NCBI RefSeq assembly: GCF_001620365.2
Contig: NZ_LQMT02000030.1
Span: 122,294 to 186,293, forward strand
Length of the DNA stretch: 64,000 nt
Direction: 5' to 3'
Origin: Amycolatopsis keratiniphila subsp. keratiniphila
Lineage (GTDB): Bacteria; Actinomycetota; Actinomycetes; Mycobacteriales; Pseudonocardiaceae
The position numbers and the translations under genes are program-made. The notes beneath the pieces were generated by a model. That model did no database searches. It had not been told where the DNA came from and saw only the letters and a program-made list of their open reading frames with translations. Below are positions 1-7,704 of the stretch, in pieces. The first letter of the stretch is position 1, and each line of letters opens with the position of its first letter.

Positions 1-136
1 CCCGGTTTTCGACATGTTCACGGCTTTGCCGCTCGAGGATCAGGCAGTCGATCCCGGCGGCCCTCAACAGGTTCCCCAGCACGAGCCCCGCCGGGCCGGC
101 CCCCACGATCACCACGTCGGCATCGATCTTCCCCAC
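1..136 (-). CDS. pobA: 4-hydroxybenzoate 3-monooxygenase, N-terminal fragment
   Basis: First 45 codons of a flavoprotein that runs off the left edge. The proposed start is GTG at 136. The translation has an FAD-binding Rossmann motif GAGPAGL at about residues 12-18, then LLRAAGIDCLILERQ, where the Glu would bind the FAD ribose. This combination is characteristic of PobA, which hydroxylates 4-hydroxybenzoate to protocatechuate with NADPH and O2 for the beta-ketoadipate pathway. The substrate-binding and C-terminal parts are outside the window, so another aromatic hydroxylase of the same superfamily cannot be excluded. No linked regulator is visible on this side. Confidence 0.65.
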   Translation of the reverse strand, partial: MGKIDADVVIVGAGPAGLVLGNLLRAAGIDCLILERQSREHVENR

Positions 137-208
137 GAAAGCCCCCAGTACCTTCGCCCACCCCCAGCGCGGTCCAAGGTACACAAAACGGCGTACCGCC
201 GTGGGTGT

Positions 209-1150
209 TCAGTCCTTCCGCTCGCGCGCCCTCGCCCGGCGTTTCCCCTCGTGCATCGCCACGACCCGCGCGATCGGGATCGTGTGGCCCTGCTCGACGA
301 GGTCGGCGGGCAGCGTCTGCGGCTCCGGCATCGACTCGGCCCACGGGTCCTTGCCGCCGAGGAGATCGGGCGCCGTGTGCACGGTGAAATCGGCGGGGAC
401 CACGTTTTCGAGGTCGTCCCAGGACACCGGGAACGACACCGTCAGCCCTGGCCGCAGCCGCGGGCTGTACGCCGCCGCGACCGTGTTTCCGCCCGCCCGC
501 GTCGAATCGAGGTACACCTTGCCCTCGCGGTCTTCCACGATGTACGCGGTCGTCGCGATCGACGGATCGAGCCGCTCCGCGCGGGCGGCCAGCGCGCGGG
601 TCGCGGCGAAGACGTCTTCGAAACCTTGTCCCGGCACCAGGGGGACGAAGATGTGCACTCCCTTGGAACCGCTGGTCTTCACCGTCCCGACGAGCCCGGA
701 TTCGGCGAGTGCCTGGCGCACCAGAACGGCGGCCTTCACGACGTGCGCGAAATCGTCGCCGGCGGGCGGATCCAGGTCCAGCACGAGGTGGGTCGGCCCC
801 GCGTCGACGTCCGCGGTCATCAGCGTCGGGTGATATTCGACGGCGCGCTGGTTCGCGAACCACAGCAGCGTGCGGCGGTCGTCGCAGAGCGCGTACGACA
901 CCTGCCGTTTCGACGTCTCCGCCCACATCCCGTACCGCTTCACCCAGTCGGGCGTGTACTTGGGCAGGTTCTTCTGCATGAACGGGTCTTGCCCGCGCAG
1001 GATGCGGATCACCGAAAGCGGCCTGTTCGCCAGCACGGGAACGAGGCGATCCGCGACGGCGTCCAGATAATCCACCAGGTCGCGTTTGGTCACGCCCTCG
1101 AACAAGGGCTGATCGAGATTGGTCAGCTTGACGCCGTCCCGTTCGCACAT
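209..1150 (-). CDS. Stand-alone LigD-type DNA polymerase/primase domain protein
   Basis: A 313-residue protein of the archaeo-eukaryotic primase fold found as the polymerase domain of bacterial NHEJ ligase LigD. Visible motifs are LDLDPP (residues 124-129, the metal-binding aspartates) and SGSKGVHIFVPL (from residue 160, nucleotide binding), followed by the conserved SFPVSWDDLE region. There is no ligase or phosphoesterase domain, so this is the single-domain form that actinobacteria often carry in addition to, or instead of, full LigD. It would add ribo- or deoxynucleotides at broken ends. No ku gene is in the window. The start at 1150 was chosen over the ATG at 1168 because the shorter form begins directly at the family's usual N terminus. 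It is followed by a short gap before pobA. Confidence 0.85.
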   Translation of the reverse strand: MCERDGVKLTNLDQPLFEGVTKRDLVDYLDAVADRLVPVLANRPLSVIRILRGQDPFMQKNLPKYTPDWVKRYGMWAETSKRQVSYALCDDRRTLLWFANQRAVEYHPTLMTADVDAGPTHLVLDLDPPAGDDFAHVVKAAVLVRQALAESGLVGTVKTSGSKGVHIFVPLVPGQGFEDVFAATRALAARAERLDPSIATTAYIVEDREGKVYLDSTRAGGNTVAAAYSPRLRPGLTVSFPVSWDDLENVVPADFTVHTAPDLLGGKDPWAESMPEPQTLPADLVEQGHTIPIARVVAMHEGKRRARARERKD

Positions 1151-1170
1151 GGGACGAGCCTGACACAAAA

Positions 1171-1220
1171 GGCTCGTGAGCGGTAATGACGGTTAGAACC
1201 GGCATTACCGCTCACGAGCC
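1171..1220. terminator. 18-bp perfect inverted repeat, probable terminator of the LPMO gene
   Basis: Arms 1171-1188 and 1203-1220 are perfect reverse complements of 18 bp, and GGTT/AACC inside the loop extends the pairing. It begins seven bases past the LPMO stop codon. The arm starts with GGCTCGTGAG, resembling two other hairpins in the window (6147-6197 and 56466-56497). There is no U-tract, so it would be a hairpin-only terminator of actinobacterial type. Confidence 0.7.
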
Positions 1221-1226
1221 CACTAC

Positions 1227-1742
1227 CTAGCTGATGTTGGCGTCGATGCAGGCGTAGAACGCGTTCGCCGTGTCGTAGACGTTCCAGCGGGCGAGGATCT
1301 TGTGGCGCCCGCTCTGCTGCAGGTTCACGCTGTGGGTGACCGTGGCGCCCGGCTGCGCGCCGCCGTCGTTGAAGCTGGCGACCTTGGCACCGTCGACGAA
1401 GTACTCCCAGGTGCTGGTGCGGTGGCGAGCCGTCAGCGTCCACCGGAACGTGGTGGTACGGCCGAGGGAATGCACCTTCCAGCCCTTGCTGTCATCGTTG
1501 AGGTCCGCGAAACGGCCGACACCGCCGTTGCAGCTCATGAGACCCTTGGGGCCTTCGACACTTTGCGGCTCCCATTTGATGGAGCCACAGGAAACGGTGT
1601 TCTGGGCGCATTGTGCCTGCCTGCTCGCAGGCGAGGAAACGTAACCGTGCGCGCTGGCGGTGCCCGCCGGGATCGCGACCAGGGCCGCCGGCACCATGGC
1701 CGCACCGGCCGCCAGGGTCAAAAGCCGTCGTTTGAAGCTCAT
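1227..1742 (-). CDS. Secreted chitin-active lytic polysaccharide monooxygenase (AA10)
   Basis: A 171-residue secreted protein. A signal peptide of about 31 residues (KRR, hydrophobic core, then TASA) is followed directly by HGYVSSPASRQ, which places His32 at the mature N terminus as the first ligand of the copper histidine brace. His107, in TARHRTSTWEYF, is the expected second ligand, and the TWEYF segment and paired cysteines fit single-domain AA10 enzymes. These enzymes cleave crystalline chitin oxidatively and help chitinases. There is no carbohydrate-binding module. The ATG at 1742 was preferred to the upstream 1796 codon because it starts the signal peptide. A perfect DasR-type operator lies about 115 bp upstream, so induction by chitin breakdown products is expected. 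Confidence 0.93.
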   Translation of the reverse strand: MSFKRRLLTLAAGAAMVPAALVAIPAGTASAHGYVSSPASRQAQCAQNTVSCGSIKWEPQSVEGPKGLMSCNGGVGRFADLNDDSKGWKVHSLGRTTTFRWTLTARHRTSTWEYFVDGAKVASFNDGGAQPGATVTHSVNLQQSGRHKILARWNVYDTANAFYACIDANIS

Positions 1743-1856
1743 GCCTACCCCTTTCCCATCTCTACACCCACCGCGGACTCGAGATTCCTGGGTCACAGCG
1801 AGCGAAATACCAATGAAGGTTGGGACCCATCCGCCGAAGCGCCGAGCGGGCGAATG

Positions 1857-1868
1857 TGGTCTAGACCA
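1857..1868. promoter_or_regulatory. DasR-responsive element (dre)
   Basis: TGGTCTAGACCA is a perfect 12-bp palindrome and equals the core of the published Streptomyces dre consensus bound by the GntR-family repressor DasR, which is released by glucosamine 6-phosphate or GlcNAc metabolites. It lies upstream of the chitin-active LPMO gene, the expected kind of target. A weaker copy of the half-site (TTGGTTCAGAC) starts nine bases further on. Confidence 0.8.
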
Positions 1869-1953
1869 TAATTGGTTCAGACGACTCGGTCAAGAGTAAC
1901 CAACCGGCCACTTGGAGTCGTGAAGATCGAACAGGGGTTGTCAAGCCGGACGA

Positions 1954-4566
1954 TCAGCCCGCACCCAAACAGACGAACGGTCGCCGGAACGGATCAACGG
2001 CGATGGTGTCCGCCAGTGCGGTCGCCGGTCCGTCGCCTCCCGCGAGGCCGCGGTGGTAATCGTCCATCGCGGCCGCCGCGGCCTCGTCACCGACTCGGCT
2101 CAACGGCGCGATCACCGTCCGCGAACCGCTCGCGAGCAACCCGCTGGCGAAACCGAGGACCTCGTCGCCGGGCCGGATCCGGTTCAGCGCCAGTTCACAC
2201 GCCGCGAAGACGACCTGCGACGGCGGCTGCGCCAGCCCGGCCATCTCGTGCGCGAAGAGCGCGCCGTCGGCCAATTCCAGCCGGGAGAACAAGGCGTTCT
2301 CTGGCTCGTGCGCACCGTGCGCGGCGATATGCGCGAGCTTCGCCCCGTCCAGCGCCCGCAGAACCGACGACACGGTCGCCTCGGCACCGGCCAGCGTATG
2401 CGCGGTCCGGTAGTGCATCGCGAGCTTGTCCAGCTCACCACGGGTCCCGACGAGGCCGGGGCCACGGACGAGCACGACCTTCCGCGCGCGGGACACCGCC
2501 GACCGCGCCGCCCCCAGCCAGGCCGTCGCCGACGGGGCGACGACGATCGGCCGGGACCGCAGCGCCGGCAGCACTCCCCACGGGACGGCGAACAACGGAC
2601 CGGTCGGCACGACGATCAGGCCGCGGTCCCCCAGCAGCGCTTCGAGCGGCCGGATCAGCTGGATGTCCAACCGTTCGGCCTGTTTCCGCGCCGACCCCAG
2701 CACCGACTGGACCAAGGGCGCCGGCAGCTGATCCGGCGCAAGGGCGTCGAGGTCGACGTTCAGCATCCGCGCGGACTCCGCCGCCCGCGCGGCCGAACCG
2801 AGCCGCACCAGCTCGCATCGCCCGCCGACGACGACCATCGCCACGAGGTCGTCCCCCGACGACGCGAAACTCACCAGCGCGCGTTCGCCCAGCTCCTGGG
2901 CGACCTCCGCGAGCCGCGCGACCGGCCGCGGCCTGCCCCAGCGGCCGGTATGCCAGCCGAGCCGATGCGCCTCGCGCAACCGCTCGGCGTGCTTCGCCCG
3001 CAAGGCCGCCGTCGGATGTCCCTCGTGCTGCGCCTGGTGGATCGCCTGATCGAGCCCCCGGACCTCGCCGACCCGCTCGGCGAGCTCCGGGTCGGTCGCG
3101 ACAACTGGTTCGTACCGGTAACTTTGCGCCCTGGTCCGCTCCGTCCAGCCGAACAACCGGGCCGCGTCGGCCCGCTCCAGCACGATCTTGACGGCCAGAT
3201 CCGCCAATTCCCTGCCGTGCAGCGCCGTACCGGACACCAGCTCGATGCCGCCCATCCGGTCGCGGACGCGGTCGAGTTCGGTGAGCCCGGCCCGGATCTC
3301 GGCCAGCGCCTTGGTCTTGTCCCCCTCGGCCACCGCGAGTTCCGCACGGCAAAGCCGGCGCAGCATCCGATAATCGACGGAGGTCAGCCGTCCCGGCTGC
3401 GGAATCCGCGCGAGCAGCTCGGCGGCACGTTTGCGTTTTCCCTTCCGCAGCTCGACCCGGACAGCCAGCATCCGCGCCAGCGCGGCCTGGTCGGCGAGCC
3501 GCGGCATCGGCATCCCGTTCGCCGCCCGCAGCGCGCGCGAGGTCAGCGTGGGCGGGATTTCGTTGGTGCGCAAGGCTTCCTGCACGTCGGCGCGGAGGCC
3601 GACGATGGTCGCGTTGGCGACACACGTCTGGCAGCCCCAGCGCAGCGTACGACGCCGGGCCGAAGCGGCATAGGTTCGCGCGAGCTCCAGATCATCGGTC
3701 ATCAACGCCGCGGTCGCGCGGAACAACTCCACCCCGCCCAGGTCCCTGGTGATACTCCGCTGTTCCAGCATCACCGGCAGGATCTCGTCGAGATGCGCTC
3801 CTGCCTCTTCGGCCAAGCCGGCGGTCAACAGCGCTTCGGCCCGCTCCCATCTCAGCAGGGGCGGAATGGCCAGCTCCAGCGAGCGGTAGATCCGCTCGCT
3901 TTCCTCGTAGAGCCGTAGCGCGGCGGGCACGTTGCCGACCCGGAGTTCGAGCGTGCCCAGCGGGCGGCGGACGTCCGCGGCCTGTGCCCGCAGCCCGTTC
4001 CGTTCCGCGAGTTCCACGGCGCTGACGAGATCCCGCCTCGCCCGCCGGACATCGCCGAGCCTGGTGTACGCGAGCCCCCGCGTGGTCAACGTGCCCAGAT
4101 AAGGATCCAGCGAGGCCGAGGGATCCTTCGCCATGGAGAGCGCGGCCTCTTTGTGCGCCAGTGACGAATCGAAATACCCCGTGCTTTCCTCGTTCCGCCC
4201 CACCGCCATGAGCAGGAGTCCGTAATTGTGGTCGAGCTGTCCGCGTAATTCCGCGTAAAGGCGGGGGTCGTCCACCGCTTTCAGCAACAGCCGCACGTCG
4301 TCCAGACCGGCGAGACCGGAAGCGACGCCCCCGCTGGTCTCCGACCCCACGGTCGCGATACTGGAGGCCAGCCGGATCCGGGCGGCGAGCCAGTCGTGCC
4401 TCATCTCCTCGGCGACCGGATGGATGGAATCGAGCAACGCCATGCCGCGGCGGAGCAGGAGGATTCCTTCGCGTTGACGGGCCGAACACGCGGCATCGAT
4501 ACCGGCGCGCTGGAGTTCGCGCGCCTTGCGAATGACCTCGATTTGATCGAGCTGTGTTACCGCCAC
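1954..4566 (-). CDS. TPR-repeat protein with C-terminal CHAT peptidase domain
   Basis: About 870 residues. The first 500 or so are helical with repeated pairs of A/G/L-spaced helices typical of TPR arrays. The last 250 form a CHAT (caspase HetF-associated with TPR) domain. The candidate catalytic pair is His750 in HIAAHGAHE and Cys790 in VVFAACEL, spaced as in clan CD peptidases, so the domain looks catalytically competent. TPR-CHAT proteins act as effectors or processing proteases in several bacterial immune and signalling systems, and are also common as uncharacterised single genes in actinomycetes. No signal peptide or membrane segment is seen. The start is uncertain: GTG 4566 was chosen because longer versions (4638, 4689) run into the next gene upstream. 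Its substrate is unknown; the adjacent small protein is a candidate partner by proximity only. Confidence 0.8.
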   Translation of the reverse strand: MAVTQLDQIEVIRKARELQRAGIDAACSARQREGILLLRRGMALLDSIHPVAEEMRHDWLAARIRLASSIATVGSETSGGVASGLAGLDDVRLLLKAVDDPRLYAELRGQLDHNYGLLLMAVGRNEESTGYFDSSLAHKEAALSMAKDPSASLDPYLGTLTTRGLAYTRLGDVRRARRDLVSAVELAERNGLRAQAADVRRPLGTLELRVGNVPAALRLYEESERIYRSLELAIPPLLRWERAEALLTAGLAEEAGAHLDEILPVMLEQRSITRDLGGVELFRATAALMTDDLELARTYAASARRRTLRWGCQTCVANATIVGLRADVQEALRTNEIPPTLTSRALRAANGMPMPRLADQAALARMLAVRVELRKGKRKRAAELLARIPQPGRLTSVDYRMLRRLCRAELAVAEGDKTKALAEIRAGLTELDRVRDRMGGIELVSGTALHGRELADLAVKIVLERADAARLFGWTERTRAQSYRYEPVVATDPELAERVGEVRGLDQAIHQAQHEGHPTAALRAKHAERLREAHRLGWHTGRWGRPRPVARLAEVAQELGERALVSFASSGDDLVAMVVVGGRCELVRLGSAARAAESARMLNVDLDALAPDQLPAPLVQSVLGSARKQAERLDIQLIRPLEALLGDRGLIVVPTGPLFAVPWGVLPALRSRPIVVAPSATAWLGAARSAVSRARKVVLVRGPGLVGTRGELDKLAMHYRTAHTLAGAEATVSSVLRALDGAKLAHIAAHGAHEPENALFSRLELADGALFAHEMAGLAQPPSQVVFAACELALNRIRPGDEVLGFASGLLASGSRTVIAPLSRVGDEAAAAAMDDYHRGLAGGDGPATALADTIAVDPFRRPFVCLGAG

Positions 4567-4658
4567 TGATCTATGACAGCACACTCCGTAGCCGAGAGTC
4601 GCCCGCCACCGGTTCGAAACCGGGTGACGGGCGAACATCTTTCGGCCAGGAGCATTGC

Positions 4659-4832
4659 TCAGGGAGTGGGCGGCGGCGTCTGAGCACATCCGCCGGGGCA
4701 GTCGCGGACCCGTTCGTTCTGGTGCTCACAATCGGGACCGTGCCGGTGTTCTCCCTGGTCGGGCTTGGGCTGAGCCGGGTCGACCGGCTCCTCCTCGCCG
4801 ATGGGGTCCTTGACGTCCGTAGGCGTCGACAT
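4659..4832 (-). CDS. Cys/His-rich 57-residue miniprotein of unknown function
   Basis: A short gene with a strong ribosome binding site (GGGGAGGAG, eight bases before ATG 4832). The N-terminal half is acidic and proline-rich (GEEEPVDPAQPKPDQ); the C-terminal half carries three cysteines and several histidines (HRHGPDC, RDCPGGC) before a proline tail. The Cys/His spacing could bind a metal or be post-translationally modified, but no known motif is recognised. It lies upstream of, and in the same orientation as, the TPR-CHAT protease gene with about 90 bp between them, so they may be co-transcribed. The unusually good start signal is the main evidence that it is real. Confidence 0.55.
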   Translation of the reverse strand: MSTPTDVKDPIGEEEPVDPAQPKPDQGEHRHGPDCEHQNERVRDCPGGCAQTPPPTP

Positions 4833-5199
4833 TTGACGATCTCCTCCCCTGGTGATCATTTTTGTCATATCAGGCAGCCCCATTCACGGCTGCCCCCCTC
4901 TGTTCGCAGGCCCTCTTCCTGCGAACGGGGCAATAGTGCCACAACGGAGCAGTGATCGGGAGCTTTTACCTACACTGAGTCATCGGCGGCACCCAATAGG
5001 GGGACGCCTGGTTAGCAAACCTCACGATCTCCGCTCAATGCGCACACCAGCGCACGCGAAGCGGCCCAAGAAAGATCAATTCACTGCGCCATCCGGCCTA
5101 AGATCCAAAACTTCTTGCGACACAAGGGTTTCCGGCTCGAAAAGCGGGGAATTCGCTGCCTGTCGGGGGATGACCGGCGAATATCCGGAGGAGATAGCG
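4833..5199. other. Divergent intergenic region with two small hairpins
   Basis: No gene is supported in these 367 bp between the divergent miniprotein and membrane-protein genes. Two short inverted repeats are present: 7-bp arms 4873-4879/4888-4894, and 9-bp arms 4912-4920/4928-4936 with a 7-base loop. The region is richer in A+T than its surroundings and must hold the promoters for both directions, but no clear -35/-10 pair could be assigned. Confidence 0.6.
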
Positions 5200-5811
5200 A
5201 TGCCCACGTGGTTGGTCATCATCATCGTCATCGCCGCGATCCTGGTGGTGGGTGCGGCCGCCTGGTTCGTCATCGAAGGACAACGCAGGCGGCGATTGCG
5301 CGAGACGTTCGGGCCCGAATACGACCGGGCCGTGAAGGAACACGAAAGTCCGCGGGACGCCGAACGTGAGCTTTCGTCGCGGGTGAAACGACACTCGGAT
5401 CTCGACATCCGGCCGTTGCCGGAGACCACGAAAGACCGGTACGCGCAGGAATGGGCGCTGATCCAGGAACAGTTCGTCGACCGCCCGTCCGGCGCCGTCG
5501 TCGAGGCGGACCGCGTACTGGTCTCGCTGATGGCCGAGCGCGGCTACCCGACCGAAGGGTACGACCAGCAGCTCGCGGATCTGTCCGTCCGGCACGCGAA
5601 CGCGTTGCGGCACTACCGCGCCGGGCACGACACACTGGTGCGCCACCGGGAATCCGAAATGTCCACAGAGGACATGCGGGAAGCGATGAAGCACTACCGC
5701 GAAGTGTTCGAAGATCTGTTGACCGATGCCGGCGAAGGAGCGGAAAGCCATGGAAAGCAGGCCCCTGGAAACCGAGGGAACGGAACGGCTCGACGAGGAT
5801 CGGACCACTGA
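5200..5811 (+). CDS. Membrane-anchored small protein, paralogue of the next gene
   Basis: A 203-residue protein with one N-terminal transmembrane helix (residues about 4-27, LVIIIVIAAILVVGAAAWFV), then a basic stop-transfer RRRR and a soluble cytoplasmic helical domain. GGAGGAG lies nine bases before ATG 5200, which fixes the start. The segment EWALIQEQFVDRPSGAVVEAD matches WQGIQTAFVDDPRRAVKEAD in the following gene, so the two share a helical domain; the function of that domain is unknown to me. The genes overlap by 62 bp and are probably translationally coupled. Confidence 0.75.
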   Translation: MPTWLVIIIVIAAILVVGAAAWFVIEGQRRRRLRETFGPEYDRAVKEHESPRDAERELSSRVKRHSDLDIRPLPETTKDRYAQEWALIQEQFVDRPSGAVVEADRVLVSLMAERGYPTEGYDQQLADLSVRHANALRHYRAGHDTLVRHRESEMSTEDMREAMKHYREVFEDLLTDAGEGAESHGKQAPGNRGNGTARRGSDH

Positions 5812-6151
5812 CGGCGATACCGGCCGCCCACTGGGCACCGAGGACCTGGTGGCCCCCGATCCCCAGCGCACCAACGAAGATGAAGCGCAGACGCTGTTCG
5901 AAAACGCCGACGTCGACCGGTTCCGCGACAGCTGGCAAGGTATCCAGACGGCCTTTGTGGACGATCCGCGGCGAGCGGTCAAGGAGGCCGACGAGCTCGT
6001 CGCGGTGGTGATCCAGAACCTGGCCACGACTTTCGCGGACCACAAGAAGGAATTGGAATCCGCGTGGAGTCAAGGCGAACCGGCCACCGAAGACCTCCGG
6101 ATCGCGCTTCGCCGCTACCGGTCGTTCTTCAACCAACTGCTGAGCGCCTGA
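5750..6151 (+). CDS. Soluble small protein sharing the domain of its upstream neighbour
   Basis: A 133-residue protein with an acidic, disordered N terminus (about 45 residues rich in E, D, T and P) and a C-terminal helical domain containing the WxxIQxxFVDxPxxAVxEAD pattern also present in the membrane-anchored protein encoded just upstream. There is no membrane helix. ATG 5750 is preferred over ATG 5726 because GAAGGAG lies at the right distance before it. The start lies inside the upstream gene. The pair looks like a tandem duplication in which one copy kept a membrane anchor. Its stop overlaps the left arm of a strong bidirectional hairpin. Confidence 0.7.
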   Translation: MESRPLETEGTERLDEDRTTDGDTGRPLGTEDLVAPDPQRTNEDEAQTLFENADVDRFRDSWQGIQTAFVDDPRRAVKEADELVAVVIQNLATTFADHKKELESAWSQGEPATEDLRIALRRYRSFFNQLLSA

Positions 6152-6197
6152 GAAAAGCCTCGTGAGTGGGGGATCCACTCACGAGGCTTTTCTCAGG
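6147..6197. terminator. 23-bp perfect hairpin, bidirectional terminator
   Basis: Arms 6147-6169 and 6175-6197 are exact reverse complements with a 5-base loop. The arms contain the ends of both convergent genes: the plus-strand stop at 6149-6151 and the minus-strand stop at 6193-6195. Runs of A and T in the arms (AGAAAAG/CTTTTCT) would give short U-tracts in both directions. Confidence 0.85.
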
Positions 6198-6651
6198 CCC
6201 CGGTGGTCGATCCGGGCCGCACGATCATCAACACCGTCACCACGGCCCACAGCAGATTGAACATCCCGGTGTACATCGCCACCCGCCCGGCGGTGACCGG
6301 CGCCGACGGCGGCTCCGCGTCCAGCGCGGCGAGGATCGCGTTCTGCCCGGGCAGCACCAGCAACGCCAGCACACCGGCGGCCGCGGCGGTGAGCACGATC
6401 GACACGATCACCCACGCGTCGCCGAAGACCCGCATGCTGCCCGCCGTCGCCAGCCCGAAGAACGGCACCGCGATACCGAAGATCGCGTAGACGCGGCAGA
6501 TCCGGTTGAGCGCGCGCAACACGGACAGGCCGGAACCCGGTTCGGCGAAGGCCTTCCGCGCCGCGGCGGGGAACATGCTCGCCGCGACGGTGACCGGGCC
6601 GACCGCGATGACGGCGGCGAGCACGTGGAGGATCAAGAGGATTTTCGACAC
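6193..6651 (-). CDS. Four-helix integral membrane protein (DUF2269-like)
   Basis: A 152-residue hydrophobic protein with four predicted transmembrane helices: residues about 4-25 (LLILHVLAAVIAVGPVTVAAS), 55-70, 80-100 and 130-147. The HVLAAV start of the first helix and the overall length are like DUF2269 and related small membrane proteins, although the assignment is tentative. No catalytic residues are obvious. It is a single gene: the convergent upstream unit ends in the same hairpin, and the next gene diverges from it. Role unknown. Confidence 0.6.
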   Translation of the reverse strand: MSKILLILHVLAAVIAVGPVTVAASMFPAAARKAFAEPGSGLSVLRALNRICRVYAIFGIAVPFFGLATAGSMRVFGDAWVIVSIVLTAAAAGVLALLVLPGQNAILAALDAEPPSAPVTAGRVAMYTGMFNLLWAVVTVLMIVRPGSTTGA

Positions 6652-6807
6652 GCCGCCGAGCCTATGATCGTCACCGCGGTGTCCGGTACCGGTGTTTTCG
6701 ACAGATGTCGCAGGATTCCGGCCATCCGGCTACGTCCGACGACGTACGCGTGGTGCCGCTCGTGAACGGATGTGGTGACCGCCTCCCCCGGGACACCATT
6801 CGTCACC

Positions 6808-7704
6808 ATGAACCTTCCCGTGGACACAGACGAACTCACGAAACGGTACGGCGAACAACTCGCCGTCGACCGGATGAAACTGACCGTGCTGCCCGGCGAG
6901 ATCTACGGTTTCCTCGGCCCGAACGGCGCGGGCAAGACGACGACGTTGCGAATGCTGCTGGGCCTCGTCCGGCCGACTTCCGGCAGCGTCCGGCTGTTCG
7001 GCAGGCCGCCCGGCGACCTCGACGGTGTCGGCGCCCTGATCGAATCGCCGGGGTTCTACCCGTACCTCTCCGGCTCGGACAATCTCAAAGTTCTGGCCAG
7101 ATACAGCGGAACGGACCCGCTGCGCGTCGGCGAGGCGCTCGCGATGGTCGACCTCGCCGATCGCGGCAAGGACCGGTATTCCACCTACTCCCTCGGCATG
7201 AAGCAGCGGCTCGGAGTCGCGGCGGCGCTGCTGAAGGATCCGCGGCTGCTGATCCTCGACGAGCCGACCAACGGGCTCGACCCGGCCGGGATGGCCGACA
7301 TGCGGGTGCTGATCCGGCGGCTCGGCGCGGAGGGCTGCACCGTGCTGCTGTCGAGCCATCTGCTGGGCGAGGTGCAGCAGATCTGCGACCGCGTCGGCGT
7401 CGTCTCGCACGGGCGGCTGGTCGCGGAGAACACGGTGGCCGAACTGCGCGGTGGCACGGTGCTGCACATCGAGTCCGACGAGATCACGCGTGCCGCCGGC
7501 CTGGTGCGGCGCTGGATCGGCGCGGAGAACGTCCGCGAGAGCGGCACCGGTCTCGATCTGACCGTGGAGCCGGACCGCGCGTCGTGGCTGAACCGCGAAC
7601 TCGTCACGGAAGGGATCGCGGTGCGTGAACTGCACGTCCGCGAACGGGATCTGGAACAGGTCTTCTTCGAGCTCACCGGAGAGGCGGCAGGTCATGTGGG
7701 GTAG
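6808..7704 (+). CDS. ABC exporter ATP-binding protein
   Basis: A 298-residue nucleotide-binding subunit. Walker A is GPNGAGKT, the signature is YSLGMKQRL (a LSGGQ variant common in the DrrA/CcmA group), Walker B is LLILDEPTNGLD, and the switch histidine is in LLSSHLLGE. The C-terminal 80 residues form the extra domain found in multidrug and lantibiotic exporters of the BcrA/DrrA type. The next gene encodes its permease and overlaps it by 11 bp. The start at ATG 6808 is a judgement; a GTG at 6772 would add 12 residues, and neither has a strong ribosome binding site. The substrate is unknown. Confidence 0.9.
   Translation: MNLPVDTDELTKRYGEQLAVDRMKLTVLPGEIYGFLGPNGAGKTTTLRMLLGLVRPTSGSVRLFGRPPGDLDGVGALIESPGFYPYLSGSDNLKVLARYSGTDPLRVGEALAMVDLADRGKDRYSTYSLGMKQRLGVAAALLKDPRLLILDEPTNGLDPAGMADMRVLIRRLGAEGCTVLLSSHLLGEVQQICDRVGVVSHGRLVAENTVAELRGGTVLHIESDEITRAAGLVRRWIGAENVRESGTGLDLTVEPDRASWLNRELVTEGIAVRELHVRERDLEQVFFELTGEAAGHVG

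Noticed and set aside
209..1150. NHEJ gene cluster with Ku
   Set aside because: Only the polymerase-domain protein is present; no ku or ligase gene is found near it in the window.
4852..5199. N-terminal extension of the membrane-anchored protein at 5200
   Set aside because: Composition is not coding-like, and the ATG at 5200 has a strong ribosome binding site and starts the membrane helix.
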